Shown here in pieces: positions 1-7,004 of a stretch of DNA of 64,000 nt. The DNA lies in the NCBI GenBank assembly GCA_021776595.1, contig JAJFFP010000043.1, forward strand, positions 1 through 64,000, in the 5' to 3' direction. A program made the position numbers and the translations under genes. Every line of letters starts with the position of its first letter. The first letter of the stretch is position 1. Source of the DNA: Robiginitomaculum sp. (GTDB taxonomy: Bacteria; Pseudomonadota; Alphaproteobacteria; Caulobacterales; Maricaulaceae). The notes under the pieces were generated by a model. That model worked only from the letters and a program-made list of their open reading frames with translations, had not been told where the DNA came from and searched no databases.

Positions 1-237
1 CGCCGTCAAGCGCTGTGGCGCGATCCCGGTCATTCCAAGGCGCAAGACGACTGCCCAATGGCGACATCTGGATAAAGAACTCTATCAGGAACGCAATCTG
101 ATCGAGCGTTTCTTCGGTAAAATCAAACACTTCCGCCGTATCGCCACGCGCTACGACAAGCTCGCTAGAAATTATGCAGGCTTACTAAATCTCGTTGCCG
201 CATTGAAATGGGCAAGATGAATGTCAACAGGACCTAG
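1..237 (+). mobile_element. Right end of an IS5-family insertion sequence (left part outside window)
   Basis: The first 220 bases encode the C-terminal end of a DDE transposase, and the element appears to stop just after it. Bases 221-233 (tgtcaacaggac core) look like the terminal inverted repeat, and a CTAG at 234-237 fits the short CTAR-like targets used by this family. The flanking reading frame on the minus strand (lipoate ligase) runs into the element, which marks the junction. The left end is outside the window, so the exact element and the target duplication cannot be confirmed. Confidence 0.75.
2..220 (+). CDS. IS5-family transposase, C-terminal fragment (cut by window edge)
   Basis: The frame open from base 2 gives 72 residues ending in TGA at 218-220. 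It carries the catalytic-Glu region typical of IS5/IS427-group DDE transposases (RNLIERFFGKIKHFRRIATR, followed by RYDKLARNYAGLL). In this family the Glu of ERFF-x-K-x-K completes the DDE triad. Only the 3-prime part is visible because the gene starts left of the window, so it cannot be told whether the element is intact. Confidence 0.85.
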   Translation, partial: AVKRCGAIPVIPRRKTTAQWRHLDKELYQERNLIERFFGKIKHFRRIATRYDKLARNYAGLLNLVAALKWAR

Positions 238-1293
238 GGCGTTATCAATGGCTTTGGCAAAATCTGCAGGGGCAACACTCAGCATACCGGCGTTTGCCGT
301 TTCAAAAAAAGCCAGAATATGTGCCTGTATTTCGCCAAGTGAAACCCGCCGAAGTGAGGCTTCCAGATCATAAATGATACGCGGCGGCGTTACGAAAAAA
401 TCACCGGTCAGCAAGACCTCCCGGATACGTTCATTGCTGGCGCCTTCCAGACGCACAAAGGCGTTAATGGTGCCCCCTGCGCTGATACAGGTGCCACATA
501 ACACATCGGTTTTTCTGGCCGGGTCATCAATCTCTTCAACAAAGTCATCAGTGCCGATTTCTTCATCATATAACGTGCTGGCACGGCGTTCTTCTACATC
601 TCTCACTTTGCCCCATCTGGCGGTAATGCCAAGATGGCGGGTGAAGCCGTCAATCAGTGCACTCTCCAAACTTTGCATATCAGGGGTTTGATCAGCCAGA
701 AGTGCACGTAAACATGTCACTCTATCGGCAGCACTATCCAGGCTTTTTCGCTCCAGTTTGGCCTTGGCAACATTAAGGGCAGAAAACATTTTTTCTTTGT
801 TGAGATCGACCAGAACCGTGCCCTGATAGATCAAGGTATCCCCATCAAAAAATCCACCGGTGCCGGAAATTTTACGCCCTTCAACTTCAATATCATTGCG
901 TGGACGAAAACGCGCCTCAATTCCCAGTGTCGAAAGCCCGGCGGCGGCCGCTTCGCAGATCATTTTGGCCGTATTGCCCAGATCACCAAGGTTAAGGGTG
1001 CTCCGCCGCATGACCAGCGCCCAGCCAAGTTGTCCCTCGTCCAGATAAATCGCACCACCGCCGGTAATGCGCCTCCCGATTTCAATACCTTGCATAAGAC
1101 AGGCCTGTTTCTTGATTTCCTGTGACAAAGCCTGATGGCGACCCAGCAATGCCACCGGCTTAAAATGGATAAAACGAATGGTGTCGGGTATCTCACCGCA
1201 CTGATGAGCGTCGATCATGGCCTGATCAAAAGCGATGTTTTTGCGTCCGGACCGTAAGCCGGTATCAATAACGCGAAAGAGGGGGTGGGCCAC
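172..1293 (-). CDS. sLpl(AB): Lipoate-protein ligase of the sHdr-associated type, 3-prime end replaced by IS sequence
   Basis: The 373-aa product matches LplA-type ligases that attach lipoate or octanoate to a carrier lysine via an acyl-AMP. Visible motifs are RRITGGGAIY (substrate loop), the lysine-containing GRKISGTGG, and a C-terminal accessory domain with GDFF-x-TPP. Catalytic and accessory domains lie in one chain, as in the sLpl(AB) enzymes of sHdr loci that act on LbpA. The GTG start at 1293 is the only start near the conserved N-terminus. The last 18 or so codons (172-232) lie inside the neighbouring IS and overlap the transposase antisense, so the native C-terminus has been swapped for IS-encoded residues. 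The loss looks short because the conserved domains are complete, so activity may survive. Placement beside lipS2-lipT-lipS1 supports the assignment. Confidence 0.85.
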   Translation of the reverse strand: MAHPLFRVIDTGLRSGRKNIAFDQAMIDAHQCGEIPDTIRFIHFKPVALLGRHQALSQEIKKQACLMQGIEIGRRITGGGAIYLDEGQLGWALVMRRSTLNLGDLGNTAKMICEAAAAGLSTLGIEARFRPRNDIEVEGRKISGTGGFFDGDTLIYQGTVLVDLNKEKMFSALNVAKAKLERKSLDSAADRVTCLRALLADQTPDMQSLESALIDGFTRHLGITARWGKVRDVEERRASTLYDEEIGTDDFVEEIDDPARKTDVLCGTCISAGGTINAFVRLEGASNERIREVLLTGDFFVTPPRIIYDLEASLRRVSLGEIQAHILAFFETANAGMLSVAPADFAKAIDNALGPVDIHLAHFNAATRFSKPA

Positions 1294-1311
1294 TGTGCAC
1301 CTACGGTTTTG

Positions 1312-1402
1312 GCCCTCTCCTTCGACAAGCTCAGGATGAGAACGTATTATCGGGGTAGTCGTTTGTTTCTGCCCTCATCCAGAGCTTGTCGAAGGAGAGG
1401 GC
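1312..1402. repeat. REP-like palindromic element between sLpl and lipS2
   Basis: Two 29-base arms (1312-1340 and 1374-1402) are inverted copies with a single mismatch around a 33-base loop. The arm core, ccttcgacaagctcaggatg, resembles dispersed palindromic repeats common in proteobacterial intergenic DNA. It sits between two minus-strand genes (lipS2 ends at 1410, sLpl starts at 1293), where the RNA hairpin could act as an mRNA processing or attenuation site. No second copy was noticed in this window. Confidence 0.8.
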
Positions 1403-1409
1403 AGGGCGT

Positions 1410-2699
1410 TCAATAATCTTCCAGATCATCACCTTCTTCGTAAGTTTCACCAGGCTTTTGCATGTCCAATTGCGAGCGAATGCGGCGTAAATCAACATCA
1501 ACCGGTTGGAAGGGGTAAGAGGCAATGTCTGATGGCGGGCTGTCGCCATAGGGGCGGTCACAGGCCGAAATATCTTCGGCAAATTTACCGGGGCAGCCGG
1601 AGGTGCGAAAGGCGGTTCCGGCATCTATGATGCTATCAAGCTCAGCCTTGGGCAAACCAAAATCGATTACCCGGCCTTGATCGTCAAACTTCATTTTCTC
1701 CGCGCGCACGCCATAATAGTCAATGAGATATCGGGCCAGTTGCACCCGGCGCCATTGATCCCGTGGTGTGGCCGGCAAATGATCCATCAATGAGCCTTTT
1801 TCCGGGTAGAAGCAGAACATGTGACTATGCCCGCCAAGATCAACGAGTTGTTGCACGAGCTCCAGAATTTCAGATTCGGTCTCACCCATACCAACAATGA
1901 TATGCGCACCAAATTTCTGCGGGCCAAAAATATCTCGCGCATCCATCAATATTTCCCAATACTTCTTCCAGCTATGGGGCGATTGCACACCTTTGCCACG
2001 GGTGCGGTCAAAAATTTCAGGTGTGGCAGCGTCCAGCGCTACGGTAAAAATATCAGAACCCATATCGCGCAAGGTTTGCACATCTTTGCGCTGCATGGTG
2101 GTGGGGTTTGACAATATGGAAATCGGGATGGCGTCCGGGTCCACATGATCCGTCCAGGTTTTCAAAATGCTAACCGTATCTTCATCCGAGCGTGGATGGG
2201 TAATCATGGAAATGCACATGCGGTGAAAAGGGCTGGCATCCGGGTCCTCGCCGACAATTTGGGCAATTTTGGCCATAGGCACACTTGGCCAGTCCACGCG
2301 TATGAAATTACGGTCCGCATAATCGCGGTCCGCCTCACGGTGCCGTGCCAGACCGCAATAGGCGCAATTGGCGCGGCAACCCTCTGGGTATGTGAGCAGG
2401 ATATTCAGGCACCGTGTGCAGCCACAGCGGTGCATATTGCCCGGCATGATACCCAGCGTGATGGCAGCCGCAGTGGAGAGTTGAACATATTCCGGCGAGA
2501 CCATATTGGGCGTCTGAATATTATTATTGGGAAGATACAACCCTTCCGGGCGCACATCAGCGGTCTTTACCCGGCCACCATTACGGGCTTCCTTTGATGG
2601 CAAAACCGGGGTGCGCGGTTGCATCACATCAAAGGGATTGAAATCCAGTCCGCCAGTAGGGTCAGCCGGGCTGGCATTTTCAGGTTTCAGACAGGTCAT
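1410..2699 (-). CDS. lipS2: Radical SAM lipoyl synthase subunit LipS2
   Basis: 429 aa. The radical-SAM 4Fe-4S motif CRANCAYC (CX3CX2C) is preceded by a Cys-rich segment, HRCGCTRC, that may hold an auxiliary cluster. LipS1 and LipS2 together insert two sulfurs into octanoyl chains in a two-protein alternative to LipA. The distinctive N-terminal Cys segment and the partners lipT, lipS1 and sLpl make LipS2 the best call over BioB or other radical SAM enzymes. An AAGGAG ribosome site lies just upstream of the ATG at 2699. The gene is followed by the palindromic repeat and then sLpl on the same strand, consistent with one lipoate-assembly operon for LbpA. Confidence 0.9.
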   Translation of the reverse strand: MTCLKPENASPADPTGGLDFNPFDVMQPRTPVLPSKEARNGGRVKTADVRPEGLYLPNNNIQTPNMVSPEYVQLSTAAAITLGIMPGNMHRCGCTRCLNILLTYPEGCRANCAYCGLARHREADRDYADRNFIRVDWPSVPMAKIAQIVGEDPDASPFHRMCISMITHPRSDEDTVSILKTWTDHVDPDAIPISILSNPTTMQRKDVQTLRDMGSDIFTVALDAATPEIFDRTRGKGVQSPHSWKKYWEILMDARDIFGPQKFGAHIIVGMGETESEILELVQQLVDLGGHSHMFCFYPEKGSLMDHLPATPRDQWRRVQLARYLIDYYGVRAEKMKFDDQGRVIDFGLPKAELDSIIDAGTAFRTSGCPGKFAEDISACDRPYGDSPPSDIASYPFQPVDVDLRRIRSQLDMQKPGETYEEGDDLEDY

Positions 2700-2732
2700 T
2701 GATCGCGACTCCTTAAAATCAGCAACATGTTA

Positions 2733-3800
2733 TCATGCGGCCCAGTAATCAGAATAAGCTATCCAACTGGCCCGGAGCTGGTCCGGCGTTGGGGTGTTTT
2801 CATTGGCATAGGCGTTCACAAAGGCGCGGCGGCGTTTAAGCGCGCGTTTCAGGGAGGCCCCAAATAAATCTTCTAAACCTTGCGTGTAGTTTATCGGCGA
2901 TTGTCTATCGCCCTGTAACCAGTCAATCGCGGCCTCACCAACCAGTTGGCCGGAAATGACGGCGGCATTGATCCCGGCCCCGGTGATCGGATTGGTAAGG
3001 CCCGCCGCATCACCGGCCAGCAATACCAGTGTTTTTCCCAGTATACCATAGGGTTTAATCATGCCGCCCGCCGGTATGGCACCGCCAGTGTGGCTGATAA
3101 CTTGTTCACCAACACGGCCATCTCTGACAAGTTTTTGATGTAGTTTGGCCAACAATATCTTTAGATCAGCCTTTTTTTCTGCCACCACTCCAAGGCCAAG
3201 ATTGGCGTATTTCCCTTTTGGAAACAGCCACCCATAACCACCGCAAATTTCGGCGCTAAGAAATATGTCAGTTGAGCTAAAAGGCCGGCACAAGGGCACA
3301 CATATCTGTCGGGTTTCCAGTATTTCTGTATTGACCGAACCGATGGCTTTTCCGGCTATGGAGTGTGGGCCATCCCCGCCAATAATAACTTTGGGGGTTA
3401 TGATCGTGCCATTGCCCAGACTAACGCGACCATCCGCACTAATATCCCGTATGCTCTGCCCATAACGGCATTGGGCACCAGCCTTGGCAGCCGCTTTGGC
3501 GAGGTTGGCATCAAAGGCGGCGCGGTCGATCATTTTTCCTGGAAAATCTGCCATAATGTCAGGCGGTGCATTTTCAATGCTGGTCAGCATTGAGGCTATG
3601 TTCTGCACGCTGTTGCTTGATAATTGATCTACTTCATTACCGATGAGCGCAGGCACAAATTCGGCACATTGTATCGGTGTGCCGGGTATTTTTTTACGAT
3701 CAAGCGCCAGAACAGAGCATCCGGACTTTGCGGCTTCACGGGCTGCACAGGCCCCGGCCGGGCCAAGCCCGATCACCAATATGTCCGGGTTTCTGTTCAT
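2733..3800 (-). CDS. lipT: FAD-dependent oxidoreductase LipT (geranylgeranyl-reductase-like)
   Basis: 355 aa with an N-terminal Rossmann FAD motif (VIGLGPAGACAAREAAKSG) and the distal FAD motif GDAAGLTNPITGAGI typical of geranylgeranyl-reductase-like flavoproteins. In sHdr-linked lipoate loci such a protein, LipT, is proposed to pass electrons to LipS1/LipS2; this role is from published gene linkage, not from this sequence. The ATG at 3800 is chosen over the one four codons upstream because it overlaps the lipS1 stop in a TGATG junction, which suggests translational coupling. It lies between lipS1 and lipS2 in one minus-strand operon. Confidence 0.88.
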   Translation of the reverse strand: MNRNPDILVIGLGPAGACAAREAAKSGCSVLALDRKKIPGTPIQCAEFVPALIGNEVDQLSSNSVQNIASMLTSIENAPPDIMADFPGKMIDRAAFDANLAKAAAKAGAQCRYGQSIRDISADGRVSLGNGTIITPKVIIGGDGPHSIAGKAIGSVNTEILETRQICVPLCRPFSSTDIFLSAEICGGYGWLFPKGKYANLGLGVVAEKKADLKILLAKLHQKLVRDGRVGEQVISHTGGAIPAGGMIKPYGILGKTLVLLAGDAAGLTNPITGAGINAAVISGQLVGEAAIDWLQGDRQSPINYTQGLEDLFGASLKRALKRRRAFVNAYANENTPTPDQLRASWIAYSDYWAA

Positions 3801-4837
3801 CAGGCGGCGCAAGTGGCGGAAACTTGCGCCGATTCGCTGCCGCCGATTTTAATAGCGCAGCAGGCATGTTCTTGGGTGTAGGGACGGCCAATGGCGTCCG
3901 ATACGGCCAGGGCACCGTCAGCGGGAAAGGCTATGCCATCAAGGCCGGCCATTACCGCATAAGCATCGGTGATGCGCTTGTGCATGCCGGGCGGGCGGGC
4001 GCAACCAAGCAAGACCTGCCGGTCCGGCAGACGTTTGCGGGCTTCCAGGAATATGCGTCCCACATCAGAGGTTGAAGGCGTCTTGAAGGTGCCGGGCTTG
4101 GCATAAAACGGCATGATAACCACCAGCACCAAAGCATGGCAGTCATAACGGCTGACAATATCAAGGGCATTTTCCTCGCCCAGAATTTCCCCATAATGCA
4201 GACCAATAACGATATGCGGGGTGACTTTCAGTCTGGTTGAGGTCAACGTCGCCAGCGTCGCCTCAAAATCGGCAACCGGACGGTCGAGCTTATAGACCTG
4301 TTCTATGGTTTCCTGCGCCCCGATCACATCCATCATCGCCGAATCAACCCCTGCGGATTCCATTCGTTGCGCCGCGGCTTCATCAAGAAGTGCGGTATGG
4401 ATTGCAATCTGTAGATGCGGGAAATCTCTTTTGAGCTTCTCCACTACCGGCAAATAACGTTCGTATTTGATTTCATTTCGTTTGTTTGAACCACCAGAGA
4501 GTAAAAACCCTTGCAGGTTTTGCAGGACAATCATATCGCGCACCTGCCGGTCCAGATGTTCGGGCTTAACGGCGGGGATCATAGGCTCCAGAATTTTTTT
4601 CTGGCAGTGATCGCAATTGAGCGCACAGCCACCGGCGGTAATAGAAAAAGCGGGAAAAGAATTTTTACCACATCCAGAAAGTTCAGATGATTCGTATTCC
4701 TTAAACGTAGGTGTGGAAAAGCGAATGGGTCGGGCCATAGACTGTGCTGCATTTTTCTCAAAAGTTCTGATTAAACCGGTATCCAGTTCTGCATCTTCCA
4801 GCGCTTCAATGTCCAATACGCTTTGCTGCCAGTTCAT
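3800..4837 (-). CDS. lipS1: Radical SAM lipoyl synthase subunit LipS1
   Basis: 345 aa. The radical-SAM motif is CALNCDHC (CX3CX2C), followed by FLLSGGSNKR in the SAM-binding region. Further Cys residues near the C-terminus (GCARPPG and ACCAIK) could serve an auxiliary cluster. Pairing with LipS2 in the same operon supports two-component lipoyl synthase, which installs the sulfurs on protein-bound octanoate. An AGGA ribosome site precedes the ATG at 4837. It is the first gene of the minus-strand operon, divergent from the amidotransferase-like gene. Confidence 0.88.
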   Translation of the reverse strand: MNWQQSVLDIEALEDAELDTGLIRTFEKNAAQSMARPIRFSTPTFKEYESSELSGCGKNSFPAFSITAGGCALNCDHCQKKILEPMIPAVKPEHLDRQVRDMIVLQNLQGFLLSGGSNKRNEIKYERYLPVVEKLKRDFPHLQIAIHTALLDEAAAQRMESAGVDSAMMDVIGAQETIEQVYKLDRPVADFEATLATLTSTRLKVTPHIVIGLHYGEILGEENALDIVSRYDCHALVLVVIMPFYAKPGTFKTPSTSDVGRIFLEARKRLPDRQVLLGCARPPGMHKRITDAYAVMAGLDGIAFPADGALAVSDAIGRPYTQEHACCAIKIGGSESAQVSATCAA

Positions 4838-4928
4838 TTTCTGTCCTTTGCTTGGTGGTCAATATGCGATCTTTCTAATATATAGTCTGACAGCATGTTG
4901 GTATTATCGCAAGAGGTTTGCAATTTTC
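4838..4928. promoter_or_regulatory. Divergent promoter region between lipS1 and the GATase-like gene
   Basis: This 91-base spacer must hold the promoters of both transcription units. On the plus strand TTGGTG (4852-4857) and TAATAT (4876-4881), 18 bases apart, make a weak sigma-70-like pair. No clear pair was seen on the minus strand. It is a natural site for a shared regulator, but no convincing operator repeat was seen. Confidence 0.4.
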
Positions 4929-5624
4929 ATGAAATATTTGTCCGTCATACAACATACTTCTGCAGAATATCTTGGCCTGATGGAGGACCATCTTGAAGGG
5001 CGAAAAATTCGTTTTAATTATGCGCGCCCGTTCACTGAAAAAGGCAAACCACCGAACATTAACACCATGGGAGACGGGCTGGTGCTGCTGGGCGGTGGGC
5101 CATGGGGCAGTGCAGGGGGGCGTGATGTGCCGACCCTGGCAGATGAAATCACCCTGACGCGGGCGGCCCTGATGACTGGCCTGCCAATACTGGCTTTTGG
5201 TTTGGGCGCGCAAATCCTGAGCATCGCCGCTGATGGTGGGGTAGAGTCAACGCCGCTGACATTTAAGGCTGGCTACGCACAGCGCACCGACGATACCGCC
5301 TTAAATGGCTACCTTCCCAAACGCTTTGCCCATGTGACTTATATGCGCGACCGTCCCTTGCCACCTGCCTATGCCAAAGTGTTGGCTGAGGATGAAGACG
5401 GGCATACGGCGATTTTTCAGATCGGTGAAAATGCACTCGGTTTTACCGGCCATCCGGGTTTCAAGCTGGCCATGGCCGAAGATCTGATTATGGAATTTGA
5501 AGAAGGGCCGGAAGACGATACCAAAGAGGCCTTTGCCAATCTGCGGGCCATGAAAACCGATATTGAAGATGCGCTGGTGCCGATCATGACCGGGGTGATT
5601 CAAATGACGGGCTGGATGCGGTAG
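4929..5624 (+). CDS. Class-I glutamine-amidotransferase-fold protein lacking the catalytic Cys
   Basis: The 231-aa product has the fold signatures of class-I GATase domains: a glycine loop LLGGGPWG, a nucleophile-elbow region near residues 86-95 (PILAFGLGAQ) and a late GHPG. In active enzymes the elbow reads G-x-C-x-G and the late motif is HPE. Here the Cys position is Gly91 and the Glu position is Gly177, so glutamine hydrolysis is not expected. Genes of this kind recur near sHdr and lipoate-assembly genes, so a structural or small-molecule binding role in LbpA maturation is possible, but unproven. ATG 4929 is chosen because the homologous fold begins there; the frame extends upstream only across the divergent promoter. 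Confidence 0.75.
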   Translation: MKYLSVIQHTSAEYLGLMEDHLEGRKIRFNYARPFTEKGKPPNINTMGDGLVLLGGGPWGSAGGRDVPTLADEITLTRAALMTGLPILAFGLGAQILSIAADGGVESTPLTFKAGYAQRTDDTALNGYLPKRFAHVTYMRDRPLPPAYAKVLAEDEDGHTAIFQIGENALGFTGHPGFKLAMAEDLIMEFEEGPEDDTKEAFANLRAMKTDIEDALVPIMTGVIQMTGWMR

Positions 5625-5714
5625 AACAATACCAAAGGTGTCATGACCCGGCTTGTTCGGGTGATACAGAATCTTACAAATCGACTGTCACACCAAAAAC
5701 ATGTAAAATGACGC

Positions 5715-5743
5715 TTGCATTCATTAGCACATTCTAATATTCT
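5715..5743 (+). promoter_or_regulatory. Candidate sigma-70 promoter for the dsrE3C-sHdr operon
   Basis: TTGCAT (5715-5720) and TATTCT (5738-5743) are separated by 17 bases. Transcription from here would start near 5750 and give an untranslated leader of about 90 bases that contains two hairpins. It is the best promoter-like pair between the amidotransferase-like gene and dsrE3C. Confidence 0.5.
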
Positions 5744-5754
5744 GTTTTTCAACG

Positions 5755-5830
5755 AGGCAAAGTGCCGCAGGGGAGTAGCCCCCGGAGCACCGCCCGCAAC
5801 AGATCGTGCAAATACGATCGCCGGAGGGAG
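5755..5830 (+). promoter_or_regulatory. Structured 5-prime leader of the sHdr operon (candidate cis-regulatory RNA)
   Basis: The leader folds by eye into two hairpins. The first pairs GTGC (5762-5765) with GCAC (5787-5790), has a symmetric 4x4 internal loop (CGCA and CGGA), then pairs GGGG (5770-5773) with CCCC (5779-5782) around a five-base loop. The second is a perfect 6-bp stem, GATCGT (5802-5807) with ACGATC (5814-5819), and ends just before the GGAGGG ribosome site at 5823-5828. This layout suits a translational switch. A conserved alphaproteobacterial motif named sul1 has been reported upstream of sulfur-metabolism genes; whether this is a member was not tested. Confidence 0.5.
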
Positions 5831-5838
5831 AAACAGGC

Positions 5839-6216
5839 ATGGCTGAAAAGCTGATGATTATTATGGCCAACACCGATCCACGCAATGGCGAGGAATTGGG
5901 TGCCCCGATATTTCAGGCTACCGTTGCGGCTGCTATGGAATATGAAGTGGAAGTGATTTGCACAGCGACTTCCGGACGCCTGATGAAAAAAGGTGAAGCC
6001 GAAAAAATGTTCGTCAAGGAAGGTTCACCCAAAAGCGTTTATTCATTTATCCAGGACGCCCATGAAGCCGGGGTTAAATTTTATTGCTGCTCGCCAAATC
6101 TCGACCTTTTTGATATGACTACAGATGATTTGATCCCGGAATGTGAGGGGATCGTCGGCGGGGCATACCTCATAGAAGAGGTTATGGAAGAAGATGTTAA
6201 AGTTCTGACCTACTAA
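5839..6216 (+). CDS. dsrE3C: DsrE-family sulfurtransferase, DsrE3C type
   Basis: 125 aa. Small DsrE/F-like cytoplasmic protein that carries persulfide sulfur, in sHdr organisms passing it between TusA-like donors and the sHdr complex. Two adjacent Cys at 83-84 (FYCCSPN) match the active-site pair reported for the DsrE3C subfamily. The ATG at 5839 follows GGAGGG with an ideal spacing; the frame is open eleven codons further upstream but that would place the start inside the leader hairpin. It opens the sHdr operon, 12 bases before hdrC1. A tusA gene, often next to dsrE3C in related loci, is absent here. Confidence 0.9.
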   Translation: MAEKLMIIMANTDPRNGEELGAPIFQATVAAAMEYEVEVICTATSGRLMKKGEAEKMFVKEGSPKSVYSFIQDAHEAGVKFYCCSPNLDLFDMTTDDLIPECEGIVGGAYLIEEVMEEDVKVLTY

Positions 6217-6228
6217 AAGGACGATCCG

Positions 6229-6978
6229 ATGTCTCATGCCGCCAGCACCCGCGTTCAGGAATTTATCGGCGACCCTTTTGAAAAGGAGTCGCCAGTATCG
6301 CAGGAAAAGCTGGAAGAGGTTTTTGGTGATATCCAATCGGATATGCGCTTTGACCATGAGTTAAATGGCTGTCTGAACTGTGGAATATGCACGGCTACCT
6401 GTCCGGCGGCCCATTATTACGATTTTAGCCCCCGCGAGATCGTCCAATTGTTATGGACGGAAAATCTGGATGGTATTTATGATGCCATGCAGGAAAAAAT
6501 CTGGGCCTGTGCCCAGTGTTATACCTGTGCGGCCCGGTGCCCGTTTGGCAATTCGCCCGGCGGCCTGATTATGATTATGCGTGAAACGGCTATCAAGCAT
6601 GGTATGGAAAGCGCCAAGAATGTGCTGCGCCCGTTCAGCCGCGTGATGCTAAAGCTGATTTCAACGGGAAATCAATTGTCTCCGGACATGATTAACCCCG
6701 AACACTTTGCCGACTGGGGACCGAACATTTCCAAGGTCGATGCACCGTTGAAGATTTTGCGTAAAGCCATTCCCATGGCAACCCTGAATACCACGGAAAC
6801 CGCTTGGGAGGTTAATTTGAAAACCTCGGTAGAACTTTACACCATCTGGGAAGAAACCGGGGTTCTGGACCAGTTGGAGACCGTGGATGAAAACCTGTTC
6901 GATGTGATCTTGGACATTATGGATGAGAAGCGCGAAGACTGGGCAGACTGGCAGGAAGAACAGGATGATGACGACTGA
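6229..6978 (+). CDS. hdrC1: sHdr iron-sulfur subunit HdrC1
   Basis: 249 aa with two 4Fe-4S ferredoxin motifs: CLNCGICTATCP near residue 46 and CAQCYTCAARCP near residue 92, both CX2CX2CX3CP. HdrC subunits relay electrons between the HdrB subunit and the flavoprotein HdrA. The C-terminal third is acidic and ends in EEQDDDD, without a membrane segment, so the protein is cytoplasmic. It is followed by hdrB1 after 26 bases with its own ribosome site (TAGGAG). Confidence 0.92.
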   Translation: MSHAASTRVQEFIGDPFEKESPVSQEKLEEVFGDIQSDMRFDHELNGCLNCGICTATCPAAHYYDFSPREIVQLLWTENLDGIYDAMQEKIWACAQCYTCAARCPFGNSPGGLIMIMRETAIKHGMESAKNVLRPFSRVMLKLISTGNQLSPDMINPEHFADWGPNISKVDAPLKILRKAIPMATLNTTETAWEVNLKTSVELYTIWEETGVLDQLETVDENLFDVILDIMDEKREDWADWQEEQDDDD

Positions 6979-7004
6979 TTATCATGCGAATTTAGGAGAA
7001 CACT

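Noticed and set aside
5645-5662. Terminator after the GATase-like gene
   Set aside because: ACCCG/CGGGT gives only a 5-bp stem and no T tract follows.
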